Source of the DNA: Dendrocalamus latiflorus
Taxonomy: Eukaryota; Streptophyta; Magnoliopsida; Poales; Poaceae
DNA length: 64,000 bases
NCBI GenBank assembly: GCA_017311315.1
Contig: CM029654.1
Span: 8,091,948-8,155,947 of the forward strand
Direction: 5' to 3'
The number at the start of each line of letters is the position of its first letter. The stretch's first letter is position 1. Below are positions 47,101-57,049 of the stretch, one piece after another. The position numbers and the translations under genes were made by a program. The notes below the pieces were generated by a model. That model was not told the DNA's origin and ran no database searches. It saw nothing but the letters and a program-made list of their open reading frames with translations.

Positions 47101-49677
47101 ATTACTTTTGTTTAAATTATCAAAATTGCATGCTGTTAATTTATATGCAAATACATGTTTAATTTAGAATTCTAGTTAAATGCCTATTATCTAACTTGAT
47201 TAATATTGCCCCTCCTTTGGAATATTTGAATATGAGAACCTTGTTGCCCTAGCAAAATTATAATACTACCTTTTGAAAATAAGTCCATAATTATATGCCA
47301 TGCTTAGTTTTGCTTAGATACTTGTTGGAGTAAGAACGTCCAAGCATCACTTTAATCATGAGAAAATTTGGTTGGGCAGTCATGGTGGTAATGACTGTTG
47401 GGCAGTCATGGTGGTAATGACTGGTATATGTTGGATATGATTATTTTATGCTCCCAAAAACCTCAAATTGCTTATTATCTGGGCGGATGGTTCGGGGGTA
47501 TGGTGCAGGTGTGCACGAGAGTGTGGTTTGTGGTAGAACCGCCCAGATAACCCTAAGGACTGAATCTTGTCATGACCTCCTATGTAAAACAAGTACAACC
47601 ACAAGTCTGTAAAGTACAACTTGGCCTAGTAAATTTACCGGACCCTGAAAGTCATCATCATCAGTGGAGGAGTGAAGTGGTGCAAGCGGCTGTCTGTGTG
47701 TCAGGCTTGAATGGGACACCCGCGGAGGGTGAGGTTCTGCTGTGGCGTGCTAGCAGTGTGGTAGTCATCTGCTAGGCGTTCAGAAGGAGAACATCCCGCA
47801 CAACGTATGGGACCCACCGCAAGTGGGAACGACCCATAGGGTGAGATGATGGAAGGGGCGAGGTACTTTGAACGGTTACTGTGATGGTTTGCTCAACTGC
47901 ACGGCTAAGGAATCGTGTGGGGCAACGAGTGAACTGTCTCTTGTGGGTAAAGTGTGCAAACTCTGCAGAGTCAAAACTATTCGAATAGCCGTGCCCACGG
48001 TCAAGGGCGGACATGGGAACTTAACTAGATATAGTTCTATTTAAAAATGTTTGGAAAATGGGAATGGAAAAGTGGAGGGCAGCGGAAAGCCCTGATTTGA
48101 GTTGTCTTGGGTGTCGTCCCAGTGGTAAGTTAAGCGGCTATAACGCTGAAAGATGGCATATGGTGTGATGCCATATGTATGGAAAAATTATGGTGATATT
48201 AGGCATATGGTGTGATGCCATATGTATGAAAAATCATGTTAATATTCCTTGAACATTATGTTTTGTTCCAAAACTGCTAGGTCTCAGGAAATTTTATGTA
48301 TTGTATTTCAAATAGTGGTATTTCTATTCCTACAAAATAAAATACGGAAATAATAAGCAGGGTCGTGAGTAAGGGAAATAGATGTTTGTAGTGTACACAT
48401 AAAGGTATTGGTGGATTCATGTCGATCATAAATAGGAATGATAGTGTGGGTTCTGGGAGAAATAAATTGGTGGAGTCTAGCTGAATAGACAGGCTAAATA
48501 GATGATCTAATTGAATTTTAGGGAATTTGGAGGAGTAATACAAGTATTGGATTATAGTTCCTGATTAGTGATTTACTTGGTGGGAGGATACTAGTGGATC
48601 GTAGAATTAATCAATGATGTTCTTGGTGGATATATAATGATGAACCGTAGAGTTGATCAATGATATTCTTGGTGGATATATAATATTGAATCGTAGGCTT
48701 GATCAATGGTATTCTTGGTGGATTTGAATCAATAATAAAAAGGATTGAATTGTTAGAAAATCTTGATGAGAATGTTCGGTGGATTAATTAGGTGATGTCA
48801 CTCGCTGTTTGGAGATTAGACAGCAATCAACTTGGAAAGAGTATATTTGGTGGAATATCTAAATAATGTCACGTGCTGTTTGAAGTTTTAGACAGCAATC
48901 AATATAAAATGTGTGTAGTCGATGATGTCACTCGTTGTTTGGAGTTTTAGACAACAACCATTACAGAAGGAATATGATCGGTGGATTGAATATAGGATGA
49001 CACATGCTGTTTGGAGTTTTAGACAGCACTCAATAAAGAGAGAGTGTAATTTCGGTGGATTAAGTCAACTATAGCAATCGCTGTTGGGAGTCTTAGACAG
49101 CAGTTAATAAAGAGCGTGAGTCTTTGGTGGATTAAGTCAATGATGTCATTTGAGGTAAGGAGTCTTTAGGTCACAAAAACAACGATATGATATAATAATA
49201 GAAATGCTACTAATCGCGTTTTATGGCAAATAAAATAACCCGAGCCTCTCCTTTGTTAAACCATGCATACTATTTATTTGCATTCTGTGTGTTGGCTCGC
49301 GGAGCACGGGGTCGGAGTGCTCACGCTCGCTTTTGCGACAAAATTCAGAATCAAGAATCAAATCACCTCGTCTCAGCGACAAGATTGGTCAAGCTGGCAG
49401 AGAAGATGAAGATGTCAAGGGCTAGGTCGCGAACCTCCAGTTGGCTGCCTGTGGGCATGTCCTGAAGGTCCCACCTGTGTGCTTCGTTCTTCCGCTGCTG
49501 CAATTTATTGATTTCGGCCTAATCGGCCCATGAGTAAGTCTACTATTATATTTATGCTTCCGCTTGATATGTACTTTTGATATTCAGAACTGTAATCTGT
49601 GAGCACTATCTACTGATCCAGGGAATAGTGCGGTGGAATCACAGAGGATTCCAGATTGTATAATCTGGGCTCCGACA
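44121..49677 (+). repeat. Full 3' LTR, about 5.56 kb
   Basis: TGTAACATCC...TCCGACA. Its first kilobase is AT-rich then strongly GC-rich (44500-45650), with a TATA-like CTATAAGTAA near 44848. The GC-rich part creates long overlapping open frames (44577-45317 and others) with no domain and biased composition. It carries the B-box at 45721-45731. Confidence 0.88.
44846..44859 (+). promoter_or_regulatory. Putative LTR core promoter (TATA-like)
   Basis: CTATAAGTAA sits in otherwise GC-rich U3-like sequence, about 725 bp into the LTR. The equivalent region of the solo LTR has CTACAAATACC near 4386. The 5' LTR has lost this part. Confidence 0.45.
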
Positions 49678-51169
49678 ATGAGGCATTTTTTTCAATATGC
49701 AGTGTAAGGAAGCAGAAATAAAGCATCATGATAAATTAAGGGAAATTGGATAAATCAAAACTATAATGAAACATCAAGGTATCAGTGACCCCAAGGCCCA
49801 CTTGTCAACCTCACATTGGAAATTATTTTAAAATTTATACACCTTTGCGGTATTACTTTCCCAATAATAAATATACTATCACCCCGCCCCCGCATGAACC
49901 ACTAAAACGTAAATGCACACACAAAACATTTTTCTCTCTCTTTTGCATGTTTTTGAGGCTTTAACACATGTGGAGGTGGAGGCCGTTCGAATCACCCATT
50001 TACCCATGTGTCCCAACAACAAGGTCTACCCCTACTATAAACGGCATAGATTGAGGATACTCAGTTTAACTCGTGAGGTTCGCAAATCTCCACAGAGTAC
50101 TCTACCTATTGCTTTTATGTATGAAATATTAGTACATTAGAACTTTCAAGTTTAGACACATTAAAACTGGAATTCCGAGATTCATACCCTATCCTGAAGC
50201 TATGTGACCAGATAAATTTGAGAATATGGTGTGGTTTACCCTCTTTTATACGAATGGCTAAAACTGAAAAGGGAGGGGAGTGCCCTAATGTATCACATAG
50301 TACTCCAGCAATCTTTAGAAAGTCATTTTTGGGATTGCTAAATTTGACACAATCGGCCATTGTGTTCAGAACATATTAGTTGAATATAATATAAGTTAAA
50401 AAGAATCATAAAACAATCCAGGAAATTAGACAACTGCACTGAGCATATAGTAATAAGCCTTCAAAAACATGCTACTCAGAGGATCATTCGCCAACTTGGA
50501 CATTTAAAATTAAGGTAGGTAATTAGATATCTTAAAATTATAGTTAAAAAGTGCTTGCAAGATCATCGATTTCAGACAAGTTACTCGTACAATCAATCTA
50601 CAGGAATAAAAGAGTAACTGAGTAAGACAAATGTTTGTGACGAAATATAGAAGGAACAGGACCACAGGAGTCAAACAAGAAAGCAGTCCTAACGTCTTGA
50701 CACTAATCAGGTATTTCAATCTTGTTCAATCAAAGTCCTAACCAGCTAGCAGCAGCAAAATTTCTAGATTTTCCTGGCCAACCAGCATACATAATTCTCC
50801 TTCAAAATTACACAGGGCACAATTGGGCATATTATTTTCTAAATTATATTATATCAAACGCGTGTGTCTCTAAAATTAGAGGGATGGATCTTCAGTTGCG
50901 CCAAATATTGACCCCATAATGTCAAAAGTTAGGCCGCACAATCTGATCCTTGATTCATTGCAGCGAAAGACCGAAAGTATCTGCTATGCCTGTGGGCATG
51001 TCAAAACTACAAGCTATGACTCGTACTGCAGAAAAGATCACTAAGTGGCCACTCGTTCCAACAGTAGCAAACACGAACGAAAATGAAACTCTATAAAGCA
51101 TGCAATGCACACAATTCATAGCAAAAACGAAGCCGGTTTTGCCGGATATGAAGTTGCTGATAACCACAC
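49678..51169 (-). other. Sequence between LARD element and PAT1 exons
   Basis: AT-rich, probably intron of the PAT1-like fragment and/or more Helitron cargo. A minus-strand frame at 50115-50360 (MADCVKFSNPKNDFLKIAGV) is open but unrecognised. No PAT1 exon 3 was found. Confidence 0.35.
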
Positions 51170-51710
51170 CTCTTCTCCCACAGAAGAGAACTGGTAACCC
51201 CCATCATCAGGTTCACCAAATCCGCTGCCATCGCCGTTCACACCTCCATCCTCCAACAGACTGCCGAGCTCCAACTCCTCCATGGGCGCCTTGCCAAAGA
51301 AGCCATACTGCGCCGCATCGCAGCGCATGTTCTCTGCAGAAGAAAAAGGCCACAAATTCCATGAACACCGCGCAGGAACAGATATCTACCCAAACTGTAT
51401 GCAAGAAACAAGAAATTTAGCTACTCGAGTTCAATAACCCGAATGATTCCCCGGAAACACGCGAAGATGCGCATCACAAACAGGGGGAAAAAGGCGTCGT
51501 TTTTAGCACCAAATCAACAATAACACCACTAAACCCAAGTCGTACAACCAACCAGATCAAACTCAACAACAGCCCACCAAAAAAATACACCAAAGCCAGC
51601 CAGCGAAAGGAGTCACCTGCGGTGGAAGACGAAGAGGAGGCGCCGCCGCCGCCATCCGCCCTGATGCCCCTCATCTCCGCAAAACCACTGATGTCGGAGA
51701 GGATGGACAT
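51170..51710 (-). pseudogene. PAT1: PAT1-like mRNA decapping activator, first two exons only
   Basis: Exon 1 is 51710-51617 (ATG, MSILSDISGFAEMRGIRADG, poly-Gly/Ser tail). Exon 2 is 51333-51170 (ENMRCDAAQYGFFGKAPMEE then LELGSLLEDGG). Splice sites and phases are clean (G|GT donor, GCAG acceptor). The D-A-x-x-Y-x-F-F-G-K...E-E-x-E-L-G block is the N-terminal motif I associate with plant PAT1 proteins, which promote decapping of deadenylated mRNA. Later exons were not seen before the retrotransposon at 49677. Either the gene was cut off or this is a captured 5' fragment. Fragment status is inferred. Confidence 0.55.
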
Positions 51711-52503
51711 ATAACCGTGGACATGTGGGGAGGAGGAGAGCGGCGGAGGATCTGTGGGGAGGAGGCGCGGAGAACGGGGGAGACGGGGAGAACACGGGGG
51801 AGGAAGAGGCGAGGGCGGCGCTGGGTAGGGGGAGGAGGCGAGGGCGCGGCGGCGCGAGGTGCGGGTGGTGGGGGAGGCGAGGGCGGCGTGGCGGAGAACG
51901 TGGGGGAGATGCAGTCGGGGAGATGGGGGATTCGGTGGAAGCGGAGAAGCCACTCGAGCGGAGGGGTGGGGGAGGAGGAGGCGGCGACACAGCGGAGGGG
52001 AAGGGGGAGGAGGAGGCGGCGTGGCGCTGGGTAGGGGGAGGAGGCGAGGGCGCGAGGTGCGGGTAGTGGGGGAGGTGGGGATCGCGAGTCCGCTTTGGAT
52101 TTGGATCGTTGGATATGAGTGGGTAAGGAGAGAGAAAGGTGGGAATTGATCCTTGATCGTTGATTTCACTGGTTGGTTTTTCTAGGGACACGAATTGGTG
52201 TGGATGCAGAAAAACTTATGACTGTTGGGGGCACAATTTGGTGTGGTCGTAGAAAAGAATTGAACTGGTGGATTTTAGGGGTAGAGATGATTGGTATTGC
52301 TGTCACTGTGACGTAAGACAATAATCTTTGAGACTGTTTTGTATCCGGTCCCAAGATGGATGGTTCAGATTAGCGCAAAACTCCTATTACCTGGGCGGAT
52401 TGTTGACAACTCTTGAGTCCAGACTTTAGAGCAGAGACTCCCAGCTGCGGGCCCCCGCCGGAGAGTGATAGCACTAGCAGTCCAGTACTCCAGCACAACC
52501 GGC
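51711..52503 (-). promoter_or_regulatory. Upstream region of the PAT1-like fragment
   Basis: A GGAGG-rich (CCTCC on the minus strand) low-complexity region resembling a grass 5' UTR and promoter, then AT-richer DNA. The long proline/serine-rich frames here (51474-52191 -) and their Gly/Arg-rich opposites are composition artefacts. Confidence 0.4.
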
Positions 52504-53515
52504 GAGACAAAGCCGAATTTGACAATTCTAAGCATTGTATTTATAAAACTAGCTGTATATATATTATATTTGTAAAAATAGCACTTCTGTAGTTTAGTGG
52601 GCGAGCGACAGCGCCGACGAGATGACATGTGGCACTTGCCGCCCCGTGAGCAGACGGCAGGCATATGTCACCCGCCCACGGGGCGGCAGGTGATTAAGCC
52701 GGCTAATTAGCTGGCTTAATTATTGTTTAAATTTGTAATTTTGTATTACACTTGTTTGAATTTTTAAATATAACAAATAAGGTCAAAAAATTACAAAATT
52801 TTATGCCCAGACTCCTGACACAACGTACTTTATTGTGTAATTTTTTTACAATTTTATCCACTCTGAATATTGCTCAAAAATTCGTACGATTTCGATATTT
52901 GTAGGAATTGTTACATATAGTAAACGAGCCCTAAATATTATAAAATTTTATGTGGAGCCTTTTAACATAGTCGACCTAATTGTGTATTTTCTTAGGAATT
53001 TTATATGCTCCAAATTTGTCATGTTAAGTCATGATAATTTAATCGTAATTAACCTAAATAAACGTGACAAATTTGGACCACATAAAATTTCAAAAAAGAT
53101 TATACAATAACTACAACTATATTGGAAGGCTTCACATAAAATTACATAATTTTGAAGTTCGTTTGCTATATGTAAAAACTCATACAAATATTGAAATTCT
53201 ATGAACTTTTGAGCAACATTCACAATGGATAAAATTACCCAAAAATGACACTGTTAAGTACGTTGTGTCAGAAGACTGTACATAAATTTTTGTAACTTTT
53301 TGAGCTCATTTGATATATTTAAAAATTCAAACAAACTCTAAGCGAAAAAATTAGAGCATATAATTAAGCTGGCTAATTATCCATTGTTGCGTGTCATCTC
53401 GCCAGCGCTGCCGCCCGCCCATCAGACGGCAGAAGTGTCATTTTTATAAATACAATATATATACGATTAGTTTTATAAATACTGTACACAGCAGTATAAA
53501 ATTGGCCTTTGTCTC
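52504..53515. mobile_element. Kilobase palindromic (foldback) element
   Basis: Left arm 52504-53026 and right arm 53062-53515 are inverted copies around a short centre. Paired landmarks: GAGACAAAGCC with GGCCTTTGTCTC; TTTATAAAACTAG with TAGTTTTATAAA; TGACACAACGTACTT with AAGTACGTTGTGTCA; CTCCAAATTTGTCA with TGACAAATTTGGACCA. The arms are diverged and GC-rich only near CGGGCGGCAGG blocks. No coding sequence. Target duplication not resolved. Confidence 0.82.
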
Positions 53516-53706
53516 CACAACCGGCCAGGATGTAGCTTTCATACGTACATGATAGGATAGGACTACAGCTTGAATGAATACATCACGAATTTTCTCAGAG
53601 GATGCACTACGGGAAATGTGGATCACATATGCATCTGCCCATCTTTTTTGACGGAAGGGGATACTACTCTTCACTCGGTGGAGCGATTACGGTCGTCGAA
53701 CATTAA

Positions 53707-53994
53707 GGTTGTGATCAAAATGGCTGAAAAGCCCGTGGCTTATGGCTGAAAACACTGTAGCTGGCTGAAAAAAGCACTGTAGCTGACAGAGGCTTATTTA
53801 CCATAATTAAATTTAAAAAAATTTAAAAATAGAAAAAACATGTTAGCCCATTACGTATAATACAAACAAATACGAGGAAAAAAAGAACCGGTAAAAAAAC
53901 TCAAAAAAAAGTCAAAAATTCAGAAAAAGACGAAATTTATGAATAGTGCAAAAATAAGCTGAAGCCAAAAGCTCAAGCCATTTTGATCACAACC
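53707..53994. mobile_element. PIF/Harbinger (Tourist-like) MITE
   Basis: Perfect 19-bp terminal inverted repeats GGTTGTGATCAAAATGGCT, flanked by the 3-bp duplication TAA (53704-53706 and 53995-53997). 288 bp, AT-rich, non-coding. Confidence 0.92.
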
Positions 53995-54088
53995 TAAATG
54001 CGTTACAAAGTATGGCTCCTGAGTCCTGACATGTCAAATTGAACATCATATAAAAAAGCTCCTATTTAATATTATAATAAATCATTGC

Positions 54089-54551
54089 TGTTATAATAAT
54101 TTTGTTTCCATATTTGAGTTCGTATACGCGTACGCGTTCTTGCCGTGAATACGAATACGCATATGAGTGGCTTTTGTGTCCGTGTGTGGAGTAGTTGTCC
54201 GAGTCGGAGTTTTGTTACCGTATGGAACTTGGAGTCAGGGTATGTGTGGGCTTTATAAAGCCATGCAAGGCTTGTAACGTGAGTTGTGGTGTGCCAGTTT
54301 GGAGAGGAGTAGAAGCAATGTATGCAACGAGAAGTAGGGAAGCTTTCAAGTAGTAGAGAAAATAAAGAAGAGAGGGAGTGTGCTTCGGGAAAACAATTTG
54401 TTTGCGTGAGTGTGTTTTGTTGTCCCTCGCATACGAAAGCAAGGTGCTGCGTACTACGAACGGGAAAACAAGCAGAAGTTTGCGTGCGTGTTCACGTACA
54501 GGGTCAGGCGAGGTGTTCGGCTCCCGTCGAGGCTTCCGTAAAGTTGTAACA
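54089..54551 (+). repeat. 5' LTR of non-autonomous Copia
   Basis: 463 bp. It contains a CG-rich palindromic stretch CGTATACGCGTACGCG near 54121 and a TATA-like TTTATAAAG near 54250. Confidence 0.92.
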
Positions 54552-54564
54552 AGTGGTATCAGAG

Positions 54565-55251
54565 CATGGGTGACAAGGCGAAGGCTCAGGGTGGGTTGAT
54601 CTCCCTCCAGTACCCTCTCCTGACGGTCGAGAACTACCCGGTGTGGGCAATGAAGATGAAGCAAACATGCGCGCCCAAGGAGTCTGGTGTGCAGTCGATC
54701 CGAAGGGGAAGGACAAGGAGGTGGACGAGAAGGTAGATCAAGCGGCTTTGACCCTCATCTACCAGGTGGTGCCAGACGCGATGATGCATCAACTCATCGG
54801 CAAGGAGACGGCACGAGAAGCGTGAGAGACGCTTCAGACGATGCACGAAGGAGTTGATTGTGTCAAGGAGGTGCGGCTCCAGAATTTGCGGAGCGAGTTC
54901 GAGAATCTGAAGATGGAAGAAAACCAGTCGGTGGATGAGTTCACCGGCAAGCTGAGTTCGTTGTTTAATCAGATTAACTCTCTTGGCGACAAGATAGAGG
55001 ACTTTGTGGCGGTGAAGAAGTACTTGTGCGTGCTTCCGGGGAAGTACATATCTGTTGTTACAACACTTATGTACTCCCCCGATCTGGACAAGAAGAAGAT
55101 AGAGGAGATCACCAGATCTCTCAAGGCACATGAAGAGTTATTGAAGGGGTTTCAATCGCGCAAGGAGCAAGGATCTCACAACGAGCAGGCATTGCTAGTA
55201 AAGGGAGATCCAAGAGATGGTCGTGGCTCTTCATACAACCTCAGGAGGTGA
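54565..55251 (+). pseudogene. Copia gag, frameshifted
   Basis: ATG near 54566 opens MGDKAKAQGGLISLQYPLLT. The typical Copia gag YPLLTVENYPVW.MKM start is followed by a frameshift near 54660, a TGA at 54823-54825 and an in-frame TGA at 55249-55251. The body has SEFENLKMEENQSVDEFTGK and ISVVTTLMYSPDLDKKK, as in Copia gag. Confidence 0.78.
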
Positions 55252-55323
55252 CGCGGTCGTGGTGGCCAGAGTGGTCGAGGCGGCAGGGGTGGCCGTGGAG
55301 ACAATGCTGGGCAAGGAGGTGGT

Positions 55324-56433
55324 GTGAGATCCTATGATTTGTCACATGTCAAGTGCTTTGAATGTGGCGAATATGGGCACTACGCGATAAGATGCCGCAG
55401 CAACAAAAATTGCTTCAACTGTAACGAGCTTGGGCACTTTGATTTGGATTGCAAGAGCAAGAAAAAGGATGGGGAAGTGAACCTTACCAAAGACGAAAAA
55501 GAAGATGACGGAGAGCTAGTACTTCTCTCCTCATATGTTGAAAAGGAGTCGGTCATGGTGGAACTGAATGAGGAGAACATAGTTCCAAAACTACGCACGA
55601 AGGAAGGAAGCCATGATCACACGGATCAATGGTACTTGGATAATGGAGCAAGCAACCACATGACGGGAGATCGTTCCATGTTCCACAAGCTCGACGAGAA
55701 GGTTTGGGGCAAGGTCAAGTTTGGCGACGGCTCCACGGTGGAGATAAAGGGTAAAGGGACGATGATGCTGCAATGCAGGAACGGAGATAAGAAGTTGTTG
55801 ACAGGAATCTATTATATACCAAGTCTATGCAACAACATACTAAGTCTCGAGCAGATGACAGAGAGAGGATGCAAGGTGGTGCTGGAGGATGAGTTCTTGC
55901 GAGTGTATGACAAGAACAGAAATTTGTTGATGAAGGCGAAGAGATCTCCAAATCGGTTATACAAGATTCCTTTGAACACTTGTAAACAGGTTTGGATGGA
56001 GAGAGGCATAGATGGACGAGGTGCAGAGACAGCAGAAGGCAAGCCTAGCGCACAAGAAGACGTAACAAGGAAAGAGACCGAGTCAGCAAAAAAGCAAGAC
56101 GAGGCAAAAGGCATGGTTGTAACGAGGAACGACCCAAGAAGAGCATGCACCAAGCATGCAGTGGTCGTAGCGAGCGGTGCAGGAGATGCGCACAAGCATG
56201 CAACCAACTCTGAAGGAGCACATGCAGGCGGAGAGAAGCGGAGCGACGGTTCAGGTGGTCGGCATAGACCACATGCAGCAGACATGGTTGTAGCGAGCAG
56301 AGCCTCGGGAGGAGCTCTCACGCGGGCAGCAGAAGGAAGTCGGAGATGGGTCCCGAGGTGGCGAGAGAAAGCACAGCGTAGAGGACAGTGGTCGAAAGCA
56401 ATGGCACACGACAATGATAGGAGGTGCTTATGA
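55324..56433 (+). CDS. Gag C-terminus, protease and novel charged tail
   Basis: A 369-residue open frame. Two CCHC knuckles (CFECGEYGHYAIRC and CFNCNELGHFDLDC, residues about 12-45) are followed by a protease-like block with WYLDNGASNHMTG (DNGA in place of the usual D-S/T-G-A) and NNILSLEQMTERGCKVVLED. After about residue 220 the homology ends, and a charged Ala/Gly/Arg-rich tail with repeated MVV(A/T)(S/R) words runs to the TGA/TAG region at 56431. The tail replaces integrase-RT-RNase H. The active-site change suggests no proteolytic activity. The tail may be a read-through of non-coding sequence. It remains open for about 150 codons. Confidence 0.7.
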   Translation: MRSYDLSHVKCFECGEYGHYAIRCRSNKNCFNCNELGHFDLDCKSKKKDGEVNLTKDEKEDDGELVLLSSYVEKESVMVELNEENIVPKLRTKEGSHDHTDQWYLDNGASNHMTGDRSMFHKLDEKVWGKVKFGDGSTVEIKGKGTMMLQCRNGDKKLLTGIYYIPSLCNNILSLEQMTERGCKVVLEDEFLRVYDKNRNLLMKAKRSPNRLYKIPLNTCKQVWMERGIDGRGAETAEGKPSAQEDVTRKETESAKKQDEAKGMVVTRNDPRRACTKHAVVVASGAGDAHKHATNSEGAHAGGEKRSDGSGGRHRPHAADMVVASRASGGALTRAAEGSRRWVPRWREKAQRRGQWSKAMAHDNDRRCL

Positions 56434-56541
56434 AGGAAGCAGGAGCAGGTGCTCTAGTCCAGGCAGGCATGCAAGGAAGAAGCGGAAGCAAGAGAGAAGA
56501 TCGACATGATCAAGATAGAGAAACGAGATTAAGGAGGTGAT

Positions 56542-57004
56542 TGTTATAATAATCTTGTTTCCATATCCGAGTTCGTATACGCGTACGCGTTCTTGCCGTG
56601 AATACGAATACGTATACGAGTGGCTTTTGTGTCCGTGTGTGGAGTAGTTGTCCGAGTCGGAGTTTTGTTACCGTATGGAACTTGGAGTCAGGGTATGTGT
56701 GGGCTTTATAAAGCCATGCAAGGCTTGTAACGTGAGTTGTGGTGTGCAAGTTTGGAGAGGAGTAGAAGCAATGTATGCAACGAGAAGTAGGGAAGCTTTC
56801 AAGTAGTAGAGAAAATAAAGAAGAGAGGGAGTGTGCTTCGGGAAAACAATTTGTTCGCGTGAGTGTGTTTTGTTGTCCCTCGCATACGAAAGCAAGGCGC
56901 TGCGTACTACGAACGGGAAAACAAGCAGAAGTCTGCGTGCGTGTTCACGTACAGGGTCAGGCGAGGTGTTCGGCTCCCGTCGAGGCTTCCGTAAAGTTGT
57001 AACA
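56542..57004 (+). repeat. 3' LTR of non-autonomous Copia
   Basis: 463 bp, same boundaries as the 5' LTR, followed directly by the ATTGC duplication. Confidence 0.92.
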
Positions 57005-57049
57005 ATTGCAATATTTTTAAGTAGTTATTCGAATTTGTAAAAAACTGCA

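Larger units (their letters stand above)
38509..49677 (+). mobile_element. Non-coding giant-LTR retrotransposon (LARD-like, Tekay/Del-derived)
   Basis: Two direct copies at an exact 6630-bp offset with no indels: 38509-43047 (5' LTR, truncated on its left) and 45139-49677 within a full 3' LTR 44121-49677 (about 5.56 kb). LTR ends are TGTAACATCC and TCCGACA. The PBS TGGTATCAGAGC is at 43052-43063 and the polypurine tract AAGGGGGGTAGG at 44107-44118. The internal region is only 1.07 kb and non-coding. The copies differ at roughly 15-20 positions in 4.5 kb by eye, so the insertion is recent. The polypurine context and LTR start suggest the Tekay/Del chromovirus lineage. The element would depend on proteins from a partner. 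Confidence 0.9.
54089..57004 (+). mobile_element. Complete non-autonomous Copia element
   Basis: Both LTRs are 463 bp (54089-54551 and 56542-57004), starting TGTTATAATAAT and ending GTTGTAACA. The target duplication ATTGC is exact (54084-54088 and 57005-57009). The PBS TGGTATCAGAGC begins at 54554 and a purine-rich AAGGAGGTGA lies at the 3' end. By eye the LTRs differ at about 9 positions (about 98% identity). It encodes gag with two zinc knuckles and a protease-like domain, then an unrelated tail. Integrase, RT and RNase H are absent. Confidence 0.93.

Noticed and set aside
51474..52191. 231- and 192-codon proline-rich frames on the minus strand
   Set aside because: CCTCC-rich low-complexity leader/promoter of the PAT1-like fragment. 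The frames run through its exon-intron junction without domains.
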